Below are positions 1 through 12,600 of a stretch of DNA of 64,000 bases, piece by piece. Source of the DNA: Nyssa sinensis (lineage: Eukaryota > Streptophyta > Magnoliopsida > Cornales > Nyssaceae); assembly GCA_008638375.1 (NCBI GenBank), contig CM018033.1, positions 14,301,763 through 14,365,762 of the forward strand, written 5' to 3'. The notes beneath the pieces are model-generated. The model had not been told where the DNA came from. It was given only the letters and a program-made list of their open reading frames with translations, and did not search any database. Numbering within the stretch: position 1 is the first letter of the stretch; every line of letters begins with the position of its first letter. Position numbers and translations under genes: made by a program.

Positions 1-542
1 CTGCTATTTGCCTTACTATGCAGCTGCTGTTTTGACCGTATCATGACATTTCATGACCTGCATTTCAAGGCCATTTAATTACATGTTTGACCTTATTTGT
101 TGAGCCCATTTTAGGCCATTACATTAGGCCACGTTGGACATTTCTTTTGGGATACGTTTTAGTCACGTTTGAAAGCCATGTTTGGCCAATTACTAGGACA
201 ATTTTTGGTAGACATTATAACTTACACTTGGCCCATGTCTTAGGACATTTGGGGCCCATTTGGATCACTATCCAAGGGCATATTTAGAGACATTAGGTGG
301 GCTATTTTAGAAGTCATTTCTTAACATAACTTAAACTAGTTCAAGTGTTAATTAGGAGAGATGCTTGAGCAACATTAAGAGACCATTTTGGTTGGGTTAA
401 ATGGTAAGTCTTCACTTATAATTTTGGGAAAACATGGGGGAAGGAATGCATAATTAATTAAATTCACCTTAATGACTTTTGCTTTACTTTTCTTATTTCA
501 TTTCACTCATTCCTCGGGTTTGTGAAAATTCGGGGTGTGACA
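1..542 (+). mobile_element. 3' part of a Ty3/gypsy-type LTR (family 1), cut by window start
   Basis: The block ends in GAAAATTCGGGGTGTGACA, the same terminus seen at 15558 and 51584 and, reverse-complemented, at 6290, 13119 and 32241. The body carries degenerate copies of the short GGCCATGTTTGG-type repeat found in the other family-1 LTRs. The LTR start (TGTAAAG or TGTAGAG type) lies outside the window, so it is unknown whether this is a solo LTR or part of a longer element, and target duplication cannot be tested. The 66-aa open frame inside is a by-product of the short repeat. Confidence 0.8.
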
Positions 543-1711
543 TGAGCATCATTGTCGAAAAAATATATGTTCCCTCGGAGACTCAAGGATCCCGGCTGTC
601 TCTTTCCCTAAAGGTGGGAAAGAACGCCTCTAAGAAAATGAAAATAGAGAGAGAGGATTCGCTAGCTTATTTTGGACAAATAAAAAAAAAAGAAAAAACC
701 TATTACAAATTTCAAGAAATAATACATATAAAGGAAAATCAGAGAAAAATGAAATAAAATAGATTACATCGCTTTGATTCCTAAATACATACTAAAAGCC
801 CCTTGACATGGGTTAAATGAAATAAAACACTAAAACAATACGAAATCTAAGAAAATGGACCCGGGGGTTAAGGTATGGAGTGAAAAGGTGTTAGGCACCT
901 ACCCTGCCCAGTCTAAATAGACCGACATCAAGTTTTCAATAACAAGGCTTATTCATTGTATACAAATGCAAAAAAAAAAAAAAAAAAATAACATGAAATC
1001 AATTATAATAGATAAATAAAATAAAAGGCATAAAAGGTTTTGGAGTCGCCCCTTGATCTACTTCTATCAATAATGATTGATAAACTGTTATTACCTCCTA
1101 TAAAAAGTGATAAGAGAAAATAGATTGGGCTTGTGGGCTCATGTCACCCACTTCTATAACGGTTATAAAAGGTGATGATAACCAATTAAAATAAAAGATT
1201 AAGAAGTGGTACAAGCATGAAACTAATAAAGTGAAAGGAAAAGGAAAGAGGATTTGACTCGAGCCCGTTTACTTCCTACATATCCATCCTAAGATGGAAT
1301 TAGAGTCACGTAGTTCTCCGGTTTACCCTCTTTTATTAAGAGTAATATGAGAGAGAGATCAACTGGATAGATAGGACTAAAACAGGTTCGGGGACATCCC
1401 TTGTTTAGTTGCATAGGCAAAATATTGAGATTTGATCCAATAGCCTATAATTGACCTCACAAATGGAGGGCTAGGATCACGTCTTGGGTGATAATTATAT
1501 GATTAAACAAAAAAGAAAATCAAATAATTATCTTAGAGAATGAATATCCTAAATGAATAAATTAAAAATGAATTCTGAAAATGCAAGAACCTATAAGATT
1601 AATGTCTACATGCAAAACCAAATGAGAATTAAAAAAAGAAAAAAGAAAAGAGTTACTTCTAAATAAACTTCAAAAATGAAAATGCCTAGGTTTAATGTTT
1701 CTCCACTAAAG
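543..1711. other. Repeat-like non-coding background left of a solo LTR
   Basis: No convincing gene is seen. The phrases around 860-905 (GGTGTTAGGCACCTACCCTG) and 1040-1060 (GGAGTCGCCCCTTG) recall untranslated or LTR-type sequence of plant gypsy elements, but I cannot define termini. A run of about 19 A lies at 970-988. This block continues at 5467 on the other side of the inserted solo LTR. Confidence 0.4.
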
Positions 1712-1716
1712 GAAAT
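1712..1716. repeat. Left target-site duplication of solo LTR 1717-5461
   Basis: GAAAT, repeated exactly at 5462-5466. Five base pairs is the usual target duplication for plant LTR retrotransposons. Confidence 0.85.
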
Positions 1717-2672
1717 TGTCACATCCCCCAGACCCACCCTGTGCGGATTTGGGGCATGTGACAAGGCCAGTTAGGCACCCATCGGGTTTTATTAGTTTTT
1801 TTTTTTTAAAGCAAAACCCCGACGGTAATCCTAACCATAGGCCATTCCGATATAAATCCCAAGCATAATGCATTCGACATATATAATTTAAGCAGCGGAA
1901 TTTTTCACAAGAGAATGCATACATATATACTTGGCAGAGCATTCAGGATACATCATAGTCAGTCTTATCTTAATCAAGATTACAAAACAGTTTCACCACA
2001 AAAGGTCATAATCTGTTCAGTTACACAAAAAGTACAAAAATGGTATAGATTCACAAAAATGGGTTATCATTTTATCTGGGGGTCTCCAACATTTTCCCCC
2101 TAAGTCCTGGACCTGCTAAACCTGTCCATCTGAGAGTTTCCCTGAAATTATTAAAATAATGGAATGAGCTTTAAAAAGCCCAGTGAGTAACACAGATATC
2201 CAGGCAAGAGTTTCGAGTTCAATCTTTGCTTAAATCACATGGTAATTAAATCAGTTGGAATTTATAGTTCAAATAATCCAAGACAAGCTCAATAGATCAA
2301 AACAGAATAACGGTTCAGAATGCTAGCATATCAATCAGAAGTATAGTTAATCATTTGAGAAACTAAAAACCATGTCATCGGTGATAAAAGCATGCATTTA
2401 AAACAATTGCATTTAAAACATATGATATTCGAAACAATTTAGCAGATCAAGGAGCAGTAACTAAACAGTGTCAGAAGTTACTCACCTTCAATATTTGAGT
2501 TTGAAGCTATGAACGGAGCCTTCCTCTTTTTCTCCTTAAGCCTAAAACAATTCATAGAGATTTATCAACTCATGACCTTAGACTGAGTAAGTCTACCCTA
2601 TGATGGGTTTCATGGAACTAACTTATAGTGGCTAGTTCATAGGTCTTACCTCTTAAGCATTTGGCTTAGGTT

Positions 2673-2900
2673 TCAGTATCTTCCTGTTTTTTTCATCTTG
2701 GCCTCGGCAATCATTGCCTTAGTAGGTGTCTTATATATGAAGGGCCGGACGGAGACGACTTCAGTGGACTTAGCTATTCTAATATGGCGCTCAATAACTT
2801 TTTGCTGCCACAGTAAGTCTTGCATAAACCCTTGCTGTTTCTTATCGGCTAACCTCTGGGCCTTAGTCATGATGGTGAATTTCTTGCCCTGATTGTCCAT
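2673..2900 (-). CDS. Hypothetical 75-aa basic ORF inside solo LTR
   Basis: An open frame of 75 codons runs in the inferred sense direction of the surrounding LTR. The product is lysine- and glutamine-rich and basic, with no signal peptide, membrane segment or motif I recognise. I cannot assign a function. It could be a chance frame, a captured host exon, or a conserved LTR-encoded peptide. I found no counterpart by eye in the related LTR at 58736-62354, which weakens the case for a real gene. Confidence 0.2.
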   Translation of the reverse strand: MDNQGKKFTIMTKAQRLADKKQQGFMQDLLWQQKVIERHIRIAKSTEVVSVRPFIYKTPTKAMIAEAKMKKTGRY

Positions 2901-5062
2901 GGTAGTTTAAGTAATATTTTTTTACCTAGAACACAGTTTAACATGTTAGAACAGATCTCATTACTCTTCTGGTAGCTTCATGCCTTCACACATTTATCGG
3001 TTCTGACTTTCATAATATGGACCTAACCATTGAGTTCGGAAGGTCGGAGAAAGTCAATTTAGACTCTCTCGGCTTTTAAATCTGGGTTCGGGTATTTCGA
3101 TCATTTTGCCGTCACATAATTTCTGTCTCGGATTCGTCATCTAATCATGTATATAATCTCACAGGTGTCAGGTCTACCACTGGTATTAATTCCGTTTTGA
3201 TCGGATTCCATTTGGGCCTTGTACAGTGTCAGGGGTATTTTGGTAATTTCATATGTTGTATTTTTCGGTACTTTATTTGCTATTACGGACCTCACCATTG
3301 AGTCCGGAATGTCCAACATAGTTAAAATGGACTATCCTTAAGTGTAATTTGGCCCTATGTGTCATTAGGGGCAGTACGGTCATTTACCCTTTACATATCT
3401 GTATTTTCTGGGACTTGGTTTCACAAATCGGACTCCACCATTGAGTCCGGAATGCCCAAAATAGTAAGATTACACTATTCAATTATTAAATTCGGACTTC
3501 GTTTGACTTGTTTAAGGTCCAGGGGCAATATGGTAATCATCCCCTTTCAATAAAATAATTAAATAATTATTTTATTATTTTATTTAATTTTCTTAGGGGT
3601 GTAATTGCATAAGATTTTCAAAATCTGGGCCTTAGTATAATTCTGTCAAACAGTGGGGGTCACTTTGTAAATATTTAAAAGTTCAAAACTGAACCAAAGG
3701 GTTCAGTCCCTTTGTAATTGAACCAGTCCGGTTCTGACCGGTTGGTTACACTGCTGACGTCATGATGATGTCAGCCCTAACTTAATAAAAAAAAATCGGT
3801 TTAATAAAACGACACAGTTTCATTTAAACGGTGGCACGCTCGTTGTTTGACACATGTCCGAGTTGGCTCGGCCCAACTCATCTCGACTCGGTCAACTCGG
3901 CCGAGTCAACTATGTCTTCCCCCTAACTACCTCAGTGTTGCCCTAATTTCTGCAGATTTTCACTTTCAAATTCGTGATATTTTGGACAGGATTTCTTGGT
4001 GATTTCGATCCCGATCAGCTTCTGCATGTTATATCTATCATTTAGCATCCATTTAAAGCTTCGAATTACTCTAACAGGTTCTGTTTTTCAAGAGGATAAC
4101 CGTGACCTGCAACTCACTCTAGCACCCTCATTTCTCAACCATTTTACACCGAATTTGTTGCTGCATGACCTACGAATCATAAGGTTCAAGTTCTCGTTTT
4201 TATATTTCGGTTTGGTTGCATGTTTTGGCAGATTGCATTTTTGACCCGTAGCTTTGATTTCAAATTCAAGGGGCTGCGGTGAGTTCTAGGGTCGCGGCTC
4301 ATGGTGTTTAAGGTCCCCTTGGGGTCTATTTTAGGTCTTAATATGCAAAATCCCAAACGGTTATGGTCGAATCAGACCTGGTGCTTCAAGGTCCTTTAAT
4401 GGAGGTTGGTTTCGGGTTTCATGGTTCTTGGCCAACCCGACACTTCTGACTCTCACAGCATACATAATATACATCCTAGAATCGATATAAATGCATGCAT
4501 GCAGCCTATACCCTCAATAACCCATCAAAACAGTTCCAAAAATCAAAATAAGAAATGAGGCAAATTTGGAAATTTACCTTCAACAGTGACCCTCTCTCTC
4601 TTGGTGGCACGGTCCAGAATCCTCACAGTGCTCCTCAAGCGTCCTCAAGTCATGCACTTCAACTTCAAGCCCCCCTCTCCTTGCACCTTCAATGGCCAAT
4701 TTCTCTCAAACACTTGCATGCACAAGGTTGCCTCTCTTTTCTCTCTATACTCTCACTCTCACAGCCACCTCACGTACACACACACACTCTCTCTCACAGT
4801 TTGGGTATTATCAGATTCTCTAAAGAGAGAATTTAGTGCAAGGTTGCATATTTATACCATAGTGCATTGTACATATGGCTATACATATACATATATATAT
4901 GTGTGAGTGTATCTCAATCCTTAGTGGGCTGGTGGCTGATTGAGGTGATAGGGATGATGTATGGCAATGATGTGGGGAATGCATGCTAGGCCATTGGCCA
5001 GTTTGGGTGGTGGCTTGGGCAAGATTATAGGTTATATACATATGTTGCTGTATATATGCACA

Positions 5063-5148
5063 AAGTAACCAACAGCCTAGTTGGTAACTTTTTGGAACAA
5101 AATTGCTTACCTTGGTAGGTCAAGGGTTCAATTCCCCTTGGCCTCCCA
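5063..5148 (+). repeat. tRNA-like (SINE or Pol III type-2) motif inside the LTR
   Basis: A segment with an A-box-like CCTAGTTGGTAAC at 5075-5087 is followed ~35 bp later by a B-box-like GGGTTCAATTCCCC with self-complementary flanks. This spacing and the GGTTCAATTCC core resemble a tRNA-derived SINE head or a tRNA relic. It does not fold into a complete canonical tRNA that I can draw, so it is not called as a tRNA gene. The fragment lies in the distal part of the solo LTR. Confidence 0.4.
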
Positions 5149-5461
5149 AGTGACCATTTTCTCTTATTTTTCTGGTTAAGGCCCTGTTTGGTTGTCGCGG
5201 AATTCCAGTTTCAATGTTTGGCCTTAACTTTCAATCCGTAACTCCTTTTTCAGTGCGGTTTCTTTCTGTCACTTCCTACTCAGAATATCTTTCATTGACC
5301 AAGGTCCAATGTCAGTTTTTATTTTCTCGAGTTTCCCATAATTAGCTAATTCGAGTTTTATCACTATTAAAAATAGACATTAAATTAGCTAAACCCGACA
5401 TTTCATTCCCAAAATAGTTCCCATATACAAAATATGTCGGTTAAGTAATTAGGGTGTTACA

Positions 5462-5466
5462 GAAAT
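5462..5466. repeat. Right target-site duplication of solo LTR 1717-5461
   Basis: GAAAT, identical to 1712-1716. Confidence 0.85.
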
Positions 5467-6155
5467 GTCTTGAAACTAGATTTTGAAAACTCTAGAAAAG
5501 AAAAGTCCTAATTATGCATAAATAAACTACTATCACATAAGATTACCAAATTGCTCCTAATTTGGTGGCAAATTTTTGGATTGCACAATTATGCAAAGTG
5601 ATCAAACTGCCCCTTAAGGCATAAAAATGAGTCCAATTTGTTACCAAAGAGCTAAAATTTCCACATTAGCCCCCAAAGGGTAAAATGACATGGGAATGAC
5701 TAAAATGCCCTTCTAGTGGCTAAAGAGTCCGACTAAGAGCAAGACTGTGCCAAAATTACCAAAATGCCTTCAAAGGAAAAAATGGTGCCAAAATTACTAA
5801 AATGCCCTCCAATGGGCATATGTAAAGATCTGAAAGAATTTTAAATTTATAAAATATAAAATATTTAATATAATGTGAGTAAAAGGGGGAAAATGATACA
5901 TGAATAATGATATACTATGTTCACACATGACTTAAAGGTAAAATAAGACAATGAAATAAAGTAGACATTCTAGAATTAAGAACGAAAGACCAAAAATGAC
6001 ATGGAGTTAGAAATAATAGAAGAAGTAAGGAATGGCAAAAGAGAAATTTCACCCATGACTCAATTTTGGTCTTACAATACCAAGGCCCTACACATAAAAA
6101 ATATACAATAAAAACACAAACACAATTTGTTAAAAAAGGAGAAGATAAGAAGAAA
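5467..6155. other. Continuation of the repeat background, AT-rich, no gene
   Basis: This is the right-hand side of the sequence split by the solo LTR. It contains loosely repeated phrases such as CTAAAATGCCC and ACCAAAATGCC (5640-5830), suggesting a degenerate repeat. No coding potential was seen. Confidence 0.45.
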
Positions 6156-6289
6156 TGTCACGACCCCGAACCCATCCTATGCAGATTTAGGATCGGTGAT
6201 TGACACTGTCACTCGGACAGGCCGTACAGAATCAAATGAGTTGCATAAGAGTGATATATATATTTTTTTATATTAATTGCTGAAGCTAC
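6156..6289 (-). mobile_element. 134-bp head fragment of a family-2-like LTR
   Basis: It begins TGTCACGACCCCGAACCC and continues CATCCTATGCAGATTTAGG, closely resembling the first ~40 bp of the LTRs at 1717 and 58736. It is cut at 6290 by the family-1 LTR. The remainder was not found elsewhere in the window. Confidence 0.6.
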
Positions 6290-9218
6290 TATCACGGCCC
6301 AAATTTTCAAAACCCGATGAGTGAGTGAAAATGAACTAAAAGGAATTAATGAAAGGTAATTAAATGGATTTAGTTGATTACACGTTTATTTCCCCATGTT
6401 TCCTCAAAATTAAGAATGAAAATTTGCTACTAGACTTACCCAAGATGGGTTTCAAATGCCAATCAAATATCTCCCCCAACCAATAGTCAAGATTAGTCTA
6501 AGTTATGTTCAATCATGGCCTCCAAGATAGCCCCAAATGTCTCTAAATATGCCTTGGAACAATGGTCCAAATGGGCCCTAAATTCCCTAAGATGTAGGCC
6601 AATAATAGGTCAAAAATCCTACCTAAGGTGGTCTAAGGAAGTGGCCAAACATGGTCCAAAAGGGTGGCCAAACATGGCCTAAGGATTGGCCTATCATGGC
6701 CTAAGGTGGTTGACTAACATAACCTAGGGGTTGGCCAAACATAGCCCAAGGCAAGTGGCCAAGGGCTGTGGCAAGGGGGGCAAGGTCTAGCGCGCAGCAA
6801 GGCGGGCGCAGGGCGCACGGCGTGTGCGCGTGCAGGCTTACGGCACGCGTAAGCACATGGTGCGCACGTGCAGGCATGGTGCGCACGCGCAGGCATTCCA
6901 GCTGCTGCAGCTTTTTCACTGTAGCTACAGTGTATTTGCTCCAACCTGATTTCTTCATTTTCTGAATTTTTTTTCCAAAGTGTGTTGCAAGCTGATTTTT
7001 CCAATTTTTGGCCTACTTCCTGAAGCTTTTTAACCCCCACTTTTTAGCACTCTTCCTATCTATATTTGGGCATTTTACATACCTAATAACTCTTTTTAAT
7101 TCACAAAATTTTGACATGGTCTCCTTTGTTCATTAACCTATTTTCTACCTAATATTTTACAACATTTCATATACAAGTATATGCAGAATCCACCCTCACT
7201 TGATAGCCACAAATTTATAAAATTTAACATACACATATATTATAGAGTAAGTTCAAGGTTGAATCCCCACTTTCCTAACTCCTCATATACCAACATTCAT
7301 ACTAGCGTATAATCCTTACCATGGCCCTTTTTCTTACATTGTTCCTAACATATACATGTGATGCACATTAAACAAAAATACCCAATTTGTCATTTGAGTT
7401 TAAACCCTTACATCACAAAATGGCCCAAGGCTTATAGTCCATCGTTTTCCAAATTAAACACAAGCTATTTGGGCTTATGCCTATTGTTTCAATATTATAC
7501 AAAATTTTACAAGTTAATACATATGTCTTAGGGCTTATGCCCTTATAAAACCAAAAATATGCCCCAAGGGCCAAATGTTCTTACAAGTCCCTTTCCCCCT
7601 TCCCTGCTTCAAGACTTCATCAATTCTCATGTGCCGAGAGTCTCATCTGTAATATATAATCCCGTATAATATATAATCCCGTATAAGGTAAGCACGACGG
7701 CCCAGTATGACATAATGCTAATATAAAGAATAAAGATAAGACATGGCATGTGCAAAGTGTACATTTAATAGCTATATGCCTTTCAATTTATCAATGCAAT
7801 GCAATGGCAATATGCATGACACACACATGCAACTCTATGCCATACCCATGTCTCGCTTCACGGTCCTTCCCCGTTAGAACGCAAGTACTAATCGTATGTC
7901 TTGTTTCACGGTCCGTCTCCATTGGATCGCAAGTACCATGGCCAATTTTGGGTTTTTCACCACAAGATCTACACTCTCATAATGCATAGCACCAATGTGC
8001 TTAACACACGCCATGTTTCCAAAGATTCACGTATGCTAAGATGCCTTGATTTTTTTATGCAATTTCAATGAGGCATTTATCAAACACATGGGGTATACTT
8101 TAAATTATGCATCATACATAAAGCAAACTATAACTTTTAAATCACAAAACTTTGTCTACATGAACTTAGCATATAATCCAATCAATTACACATATAATAA
8201 TGTCACATGTTCACAACTTAAACAAATTCTCAAAGATTACACAAATACACAAAGTACCAATACGTTGAGCAATCATAACTTTCAAACTACAAAACTTTGC
8301 CTACATGAATATAAGCTAGAATGCAATGAATTATACATATATTCAAGTTACATGTTCATCACTTCACTAAATTTTCAAAGAATACATAAGTAAACAAAGT
8401 ACCAACCCTAGGTTTTCAAAGCAACTATATGCTAGGTGGTTTTCTAACAACAAGTAAGCATGTAAGTCATATAATCAACAGATAAAAACACTCCTAAACT
8501 TAACATTATTCTTTACTTAGCAAAATATCATACCTAAATGGATTTTTCTCAACCCTAGGGAGTTGTACTCACTGTGCATCCGAACCAATTTGTAAGAATG
8601 TAGCCCTTGAGGTGGGGAACAACTTTATAGAAGGAAACCTTGTGAAATTCCAAGGCTAGAGATGAGTTTTGGAGGGTTGAAAGTTGGAAAACCTAGGTTT
8701 TTCTCACCTTTTCTCTCCATGCACAACCTGCTGCTCCTTCTCAAACCCATTTCTGATAATTTTATCTCTCAAGGGTCAAATTTATAGTAAAGGGGTCAAG
8801 GGGTGAAAAGACCTTTTTTACCCGTATTGAGCTACGGGACCCCGTTACACTACAACCCATCTCGAAACGCTTCAATTTGATATTCTGCTTTAACCAAAGT
8901 TCTTAAAATTATTTTAAATGATATTTTTTAAAAAAATTTATTTTATCCTGTTGGTGGGTGCTGCCGGGTCCACCCAGGCCACCCGGGATGCCCTTTTGGT
9001 CTAATTTTTCAAACTATCTCTGATTAAGCTCAAATTCTCATAGGAGGTGTATTTTAACATTCTAAGAATATTTCTCTTCTATGTAATACTCAAATTATGC
9101 CTATAAACATAACTTATGTCTAAATGATGCATGTTTAGTGTCCTACCGACAAATAGTGCATGAAAAGTGTTCAACTGGCAAACACAAAAAATTTATCCAA
9201 AATTTTCAAATCTTTACA
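6290..9218 (-). mobile_element. 3' LTR (2.93 kb) of a minus-strand Ty3/gypsy element, family 1
   Basis: On the plus strand it opens TATCACGGCCCAAATTTTC, a mutated form of TGTCACGCCCCGAATTTTC, and closes CAAATCTTTACA, giving TG...CA on the minus strand with a mutation at the outer end. A polypurine tract follows directly at 9219. Its length of 2,929 bp nearly equals the independent solo LTR at 48655-51584 (2,930 bp). The region 6640-6770 holds the short GGCCAAACATGG repeat, followed by a GC-rich block (6780-6900). All open frames inside are incidental. Confidence 0.85.
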
Positions 9219-9232
9219 TCCTTCCCCCCTTA
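9219..9232 (-). promoter_or_regulatory. Polypurine tract of the minus-strand gypsy element
   Basis: On the minus strand AAGGGGGGAAGGA abuts the LTR start TGTAAAG. This is the expected position and composition for the plus-strand DNA primer of a Ty3/gypsy element. Confidence 0.8.
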
Positions 9233-9608
9233 AATAAATTTTGTCCTAAAATTTAGAAATGCACCTCTATGAATAAACAACTCTAGATACCTAGCGCAGA
9301 CCTCAACCTCGTGCTCCCAAATGGCCTCCTCGACTCTGTGGTGGCTCTAAAGAACCCTGACCAAAGGGATGGTCTTGTCTCGCAAAACCTGGTCCCTTGA
9401 GTCTAATATCTCTACAGGCCTCTCATCATAAGAAACATCACCCTCTATTTCAAGATCAACCTAATCGAGTACATGTGAAAGGTCAGGCTCATACTTCCTC
9501 CACATCGATACATGAAAGACATCATGAACCCCAGATAACTGTGGTGGTAACGCCAACTAATAGGCCACTTCTCCAATACCTTTTCCAAGCAAGATCTTGC
9601 AAGGATCT
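9231..9608 (-). pseudogene. C-terminal tail of Ty3/gypsy pol (end of integrase)
   Basis: Minus-strand translation gives the well-known end of a plant gypsy polyprotein: a GEVAY segment, then LSGVHDVFHVSMWRKYEPD, then a segment with RPVEILD, VLRDKTIPLVRV and VEEA.WE, and finally a tail with FLNFRTKF before a stop next to the polypurine tract. The frame is broken by several stops (after GEVAY, after SHVLD and after PLVRVL). Everything upstream in pol is absent: at about 9608 the similarity stops and non-coding sequence begins. The arrangement fits a Del/Tekay-like chromovirus or a close relative, though I did not see enough to name a clade firmly. Non-functional. Confidence 0.85.
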
Positions 9609-12600
9609 ATAACACTCATGTTGAGTTCTCAATTAATTAAAATAACCTGTTAATCATATGAAACTTATCACATTAGTTTCAAATTTAACTTGATTTAGTC
9701 ACTATAATCGACACAATCAGAAACTATTCTACACATCAGATTCATCATTTAGTCAAATCTTCATACGTCCTCAAATTGAGTTTTCAACTCATATAATTTC
9801 ACAATCATCACAAGATACATTATCAAACCATTTTATGGAGAATTCACTCCCCTTACAGTAGTAATTTTTCAAGTGAATCATCAGAATGTCCCAAACTAAT
9901 TCATCACTATTAATGTTCACTCATTACGTAAATTTATGATTATAATCTATCATCTATCAACCAGGAAAAAAACAAAACAGGCATGCACAAGCCCTACTAA
10001 CAAAATGACTTCTATCATTAAAAAAGTATAATAGAAAACCTCACCCTTGAAGATCAATCCAACCACCATGTGGCCACAATAGAAAATAGTCATAACAAAA
10101 TTTATTATTATTATTATTATCTTTATTTTTTTGTTTTTAATTTTTTTTTCCTTTCATACTCTATTAAAGATCAAAAGCCATCAAATGCACTATTATAATT
10201 CTTTGTAGCCAATCACAGTTCAATTATGCATATCTATAAGTCACTTCATCCCTGAGACATACTATCTCCAACAAATCTTACATTCCAAGAGTATCCACTA
10301 ATATTGGTAGTAAATCATAACCCCAATATTAACAATAATTCACCATTGCTGTTCACAAGTCATTGGACTTTCACAAGATCATTCCATTTTCAAATTAAAA
10401 TTTCCATTCCCAAATCACATGTAAGCAAAAATTTGAAATCATACTCACCACAAGCTTGACCTAACCATGCCATTCACATTTCATTCTCTATATCAAACAA
10501 TATGATCATTTTTTTTCTACTAATAATTCAACAATCTAATTCATCAAAAGATAATTAAAAATCTTTTACTCTGTATCCAAGGTATATTCCATACACACTC
10601 CCACATATACAAAGTAACACCAAGAGTTAATCTCTACATTCTCTTATTCATCTCAGCTATTTCATCTTAGTATAATTCTTTTCCATTCATACCACATATT
10701 GTTAAAAGTTTTCCATCTTCATCTTTTTAAACTTTCAAGCTTTTAATTTCATGCACTATCTAATGATCTACTCCAAAATGCAATATAACCATGCAAGCTC
10801 ATATGTACCCAATCTATAGGTGTTATGAAAACCTAATATGCACTACATATGTCTTACATATTAAAGAATTTAACATATCCTATCTACACAATAGTTGACA
10901 ATCCATATGCCACCAAATCAATATGTTTCTAGCAATCCATGCTCTTAAGTACCATATTCTCATCACATGTATCAAGAAAAGAAAACATGCAATAGATGCA
11001 TTTCATCCATTACAAGCCAACTCACATGCTGTATCCTTATGAGGCACCTAGGTGGTAACCGAACCATATAATCCATTCATCTTTAGGTATTTATACCTAA
11101 ATATATATTTACATATACATAAACATGATATGTTTCCACTTTTGTCAACAATATCAACATAAAACATACTCTATTTATATCCACTTACCTTATATATACA
11201 TTAAGAAAAAAAATCTTATGCTTAACACATATCCATCATGTATTTATATCCACTCATGCAAGTTCACATTAGTTAATTTTTTTTCCTTGTTGTCTTCAAT
11301 TGTCTTATTAGGTATCTTTGACCTTTTTCCTGTATATAACTAGGTGATAACCCTTCATGGATCACAACTCCTTTTGTTACTAGGTGATGGATTAGCCAGT
11401 CCATACACTTGTAACTCAAAACTTGATACCAATTCAGTATATTCATAATACAATTACTAGTGATCCTAAGCACATGGGTTTATAACCTAGGATATACATT
11501 TTATATCATAAGCCCATAACAAGTAACATTCATTTAATCATTCATATATATATAACATGGTTATTATATACTATATAATCATGAAGGAATAGATCTTAAG
11601 TACGCAATCATGCATCATGATTAAACCAAATCACGTAACACTTAATCAAGTAAGTCTTCTAGAAAGACATTCGAAACTCACCTACAACTGGTGGTAACAC
11701 TACCGATACCACCCCACTATTATTATTTCTAAGATTCATAAAATCTGGCTACCCCAACTCGGTGAATCATACAGTGGTGGAACAAGGCAATCATCACAAG
11801 CCCCCTAAATACAAGAAACAATCTCCCAAGTATAATATTTATTATCTGGGTCCAAACAATACAACTATTTGTAAATTTATCCAAACTAATCAGACTCGTT
11901 CATAACTTTTACCCACGTATTTTTTTTTGATGACAAGTGAAAACCACCATTCACTTATAAGTTATAAAACAATCCAAGTTCTCATATTGCAAAACACATT
12001 TCATGTTTCGTACATACCCCTTTCTTTTTTCTAGCGCCTCAACCACAATATTTTTACTTCAAATATATTCAGACAATTTGCATCTTAAACACAGATTCAT
12101 ATTTAAAAATTTGTATCATCCAACTCTTAACCTGATACACAATTTTTCTCCAAAATAATAATCAATGTTTACCTTCATTCAATCATAATTATGTAATCAA
12201 TCTTATAAACTATGCTAGAACTAGGTCATGATCCACAACTCAATTTGGCCCAATTTAAGCAACTCATTATTTTCACAAGGCTTATATTCATAAGTTTATT
12301 CAATCAACTCACTATTCTTATCACAACTAGTATCGATCATTTTACAGGACTAGGTAAGACAATAGTATTTATCTCTAGGTTACATCCACAGTCCACTACA
12401 AGATAACATCTTCCAATTCAATAACGGAATCATTACAACCCCTAACTTTTAGATTCGCATCACTTGAACTTATCAATATTCACCCTAAGCACAAAATCAA
12501 AATTCAATTACATCATAACCTGGATTAATCCACATCAGCATTTTCAAACTATTCATGTTTACACAATTCTCTTAAGACAAGAGATCATCAATCATCATCT

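Larger units (their letters stand above)
1717..5461 (-). mobile_element. Solo LTR, 3.75 kb, family 2, 5-bp TSD GAAAT
   Basis: The element begins TGTCACATCCCCCAGACC and ends TTAGGGTGTTACA, so it has TG...CA ends. It is flanked by identical GAAAT at 1712-1716 and 5462-5466. No gag or pol, primer-binding site or internal second LTR is seen, so it is best read as a solo LTR. It shares sequence with the element at 58736-62354 (the AATGGAATGAGCTT and AGTGAGTAAC region at 2160-2195 versus 59268-59300) and with those at 32456 and 37201 (the GAGTCCGGAATG motif near 3300 and 3440). Sense strand is inferred as minus from its TGTAACACCC start on that strand. Confidence 0.9.

Noticed and set aside
6701..7040. 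Ala/His/Arg-rich open frames around the GC-rich block
   Set aside because: The block is a GC-rich part of a family-1 LTR, present also at 13600-13680 and 14830-14960, and is not conserved as a reading frame.
9397..9612. 71-aa plus-strand open frame
   Set aside because: It is the antisense shadow of the gypsy integrase tail on the minus strand.
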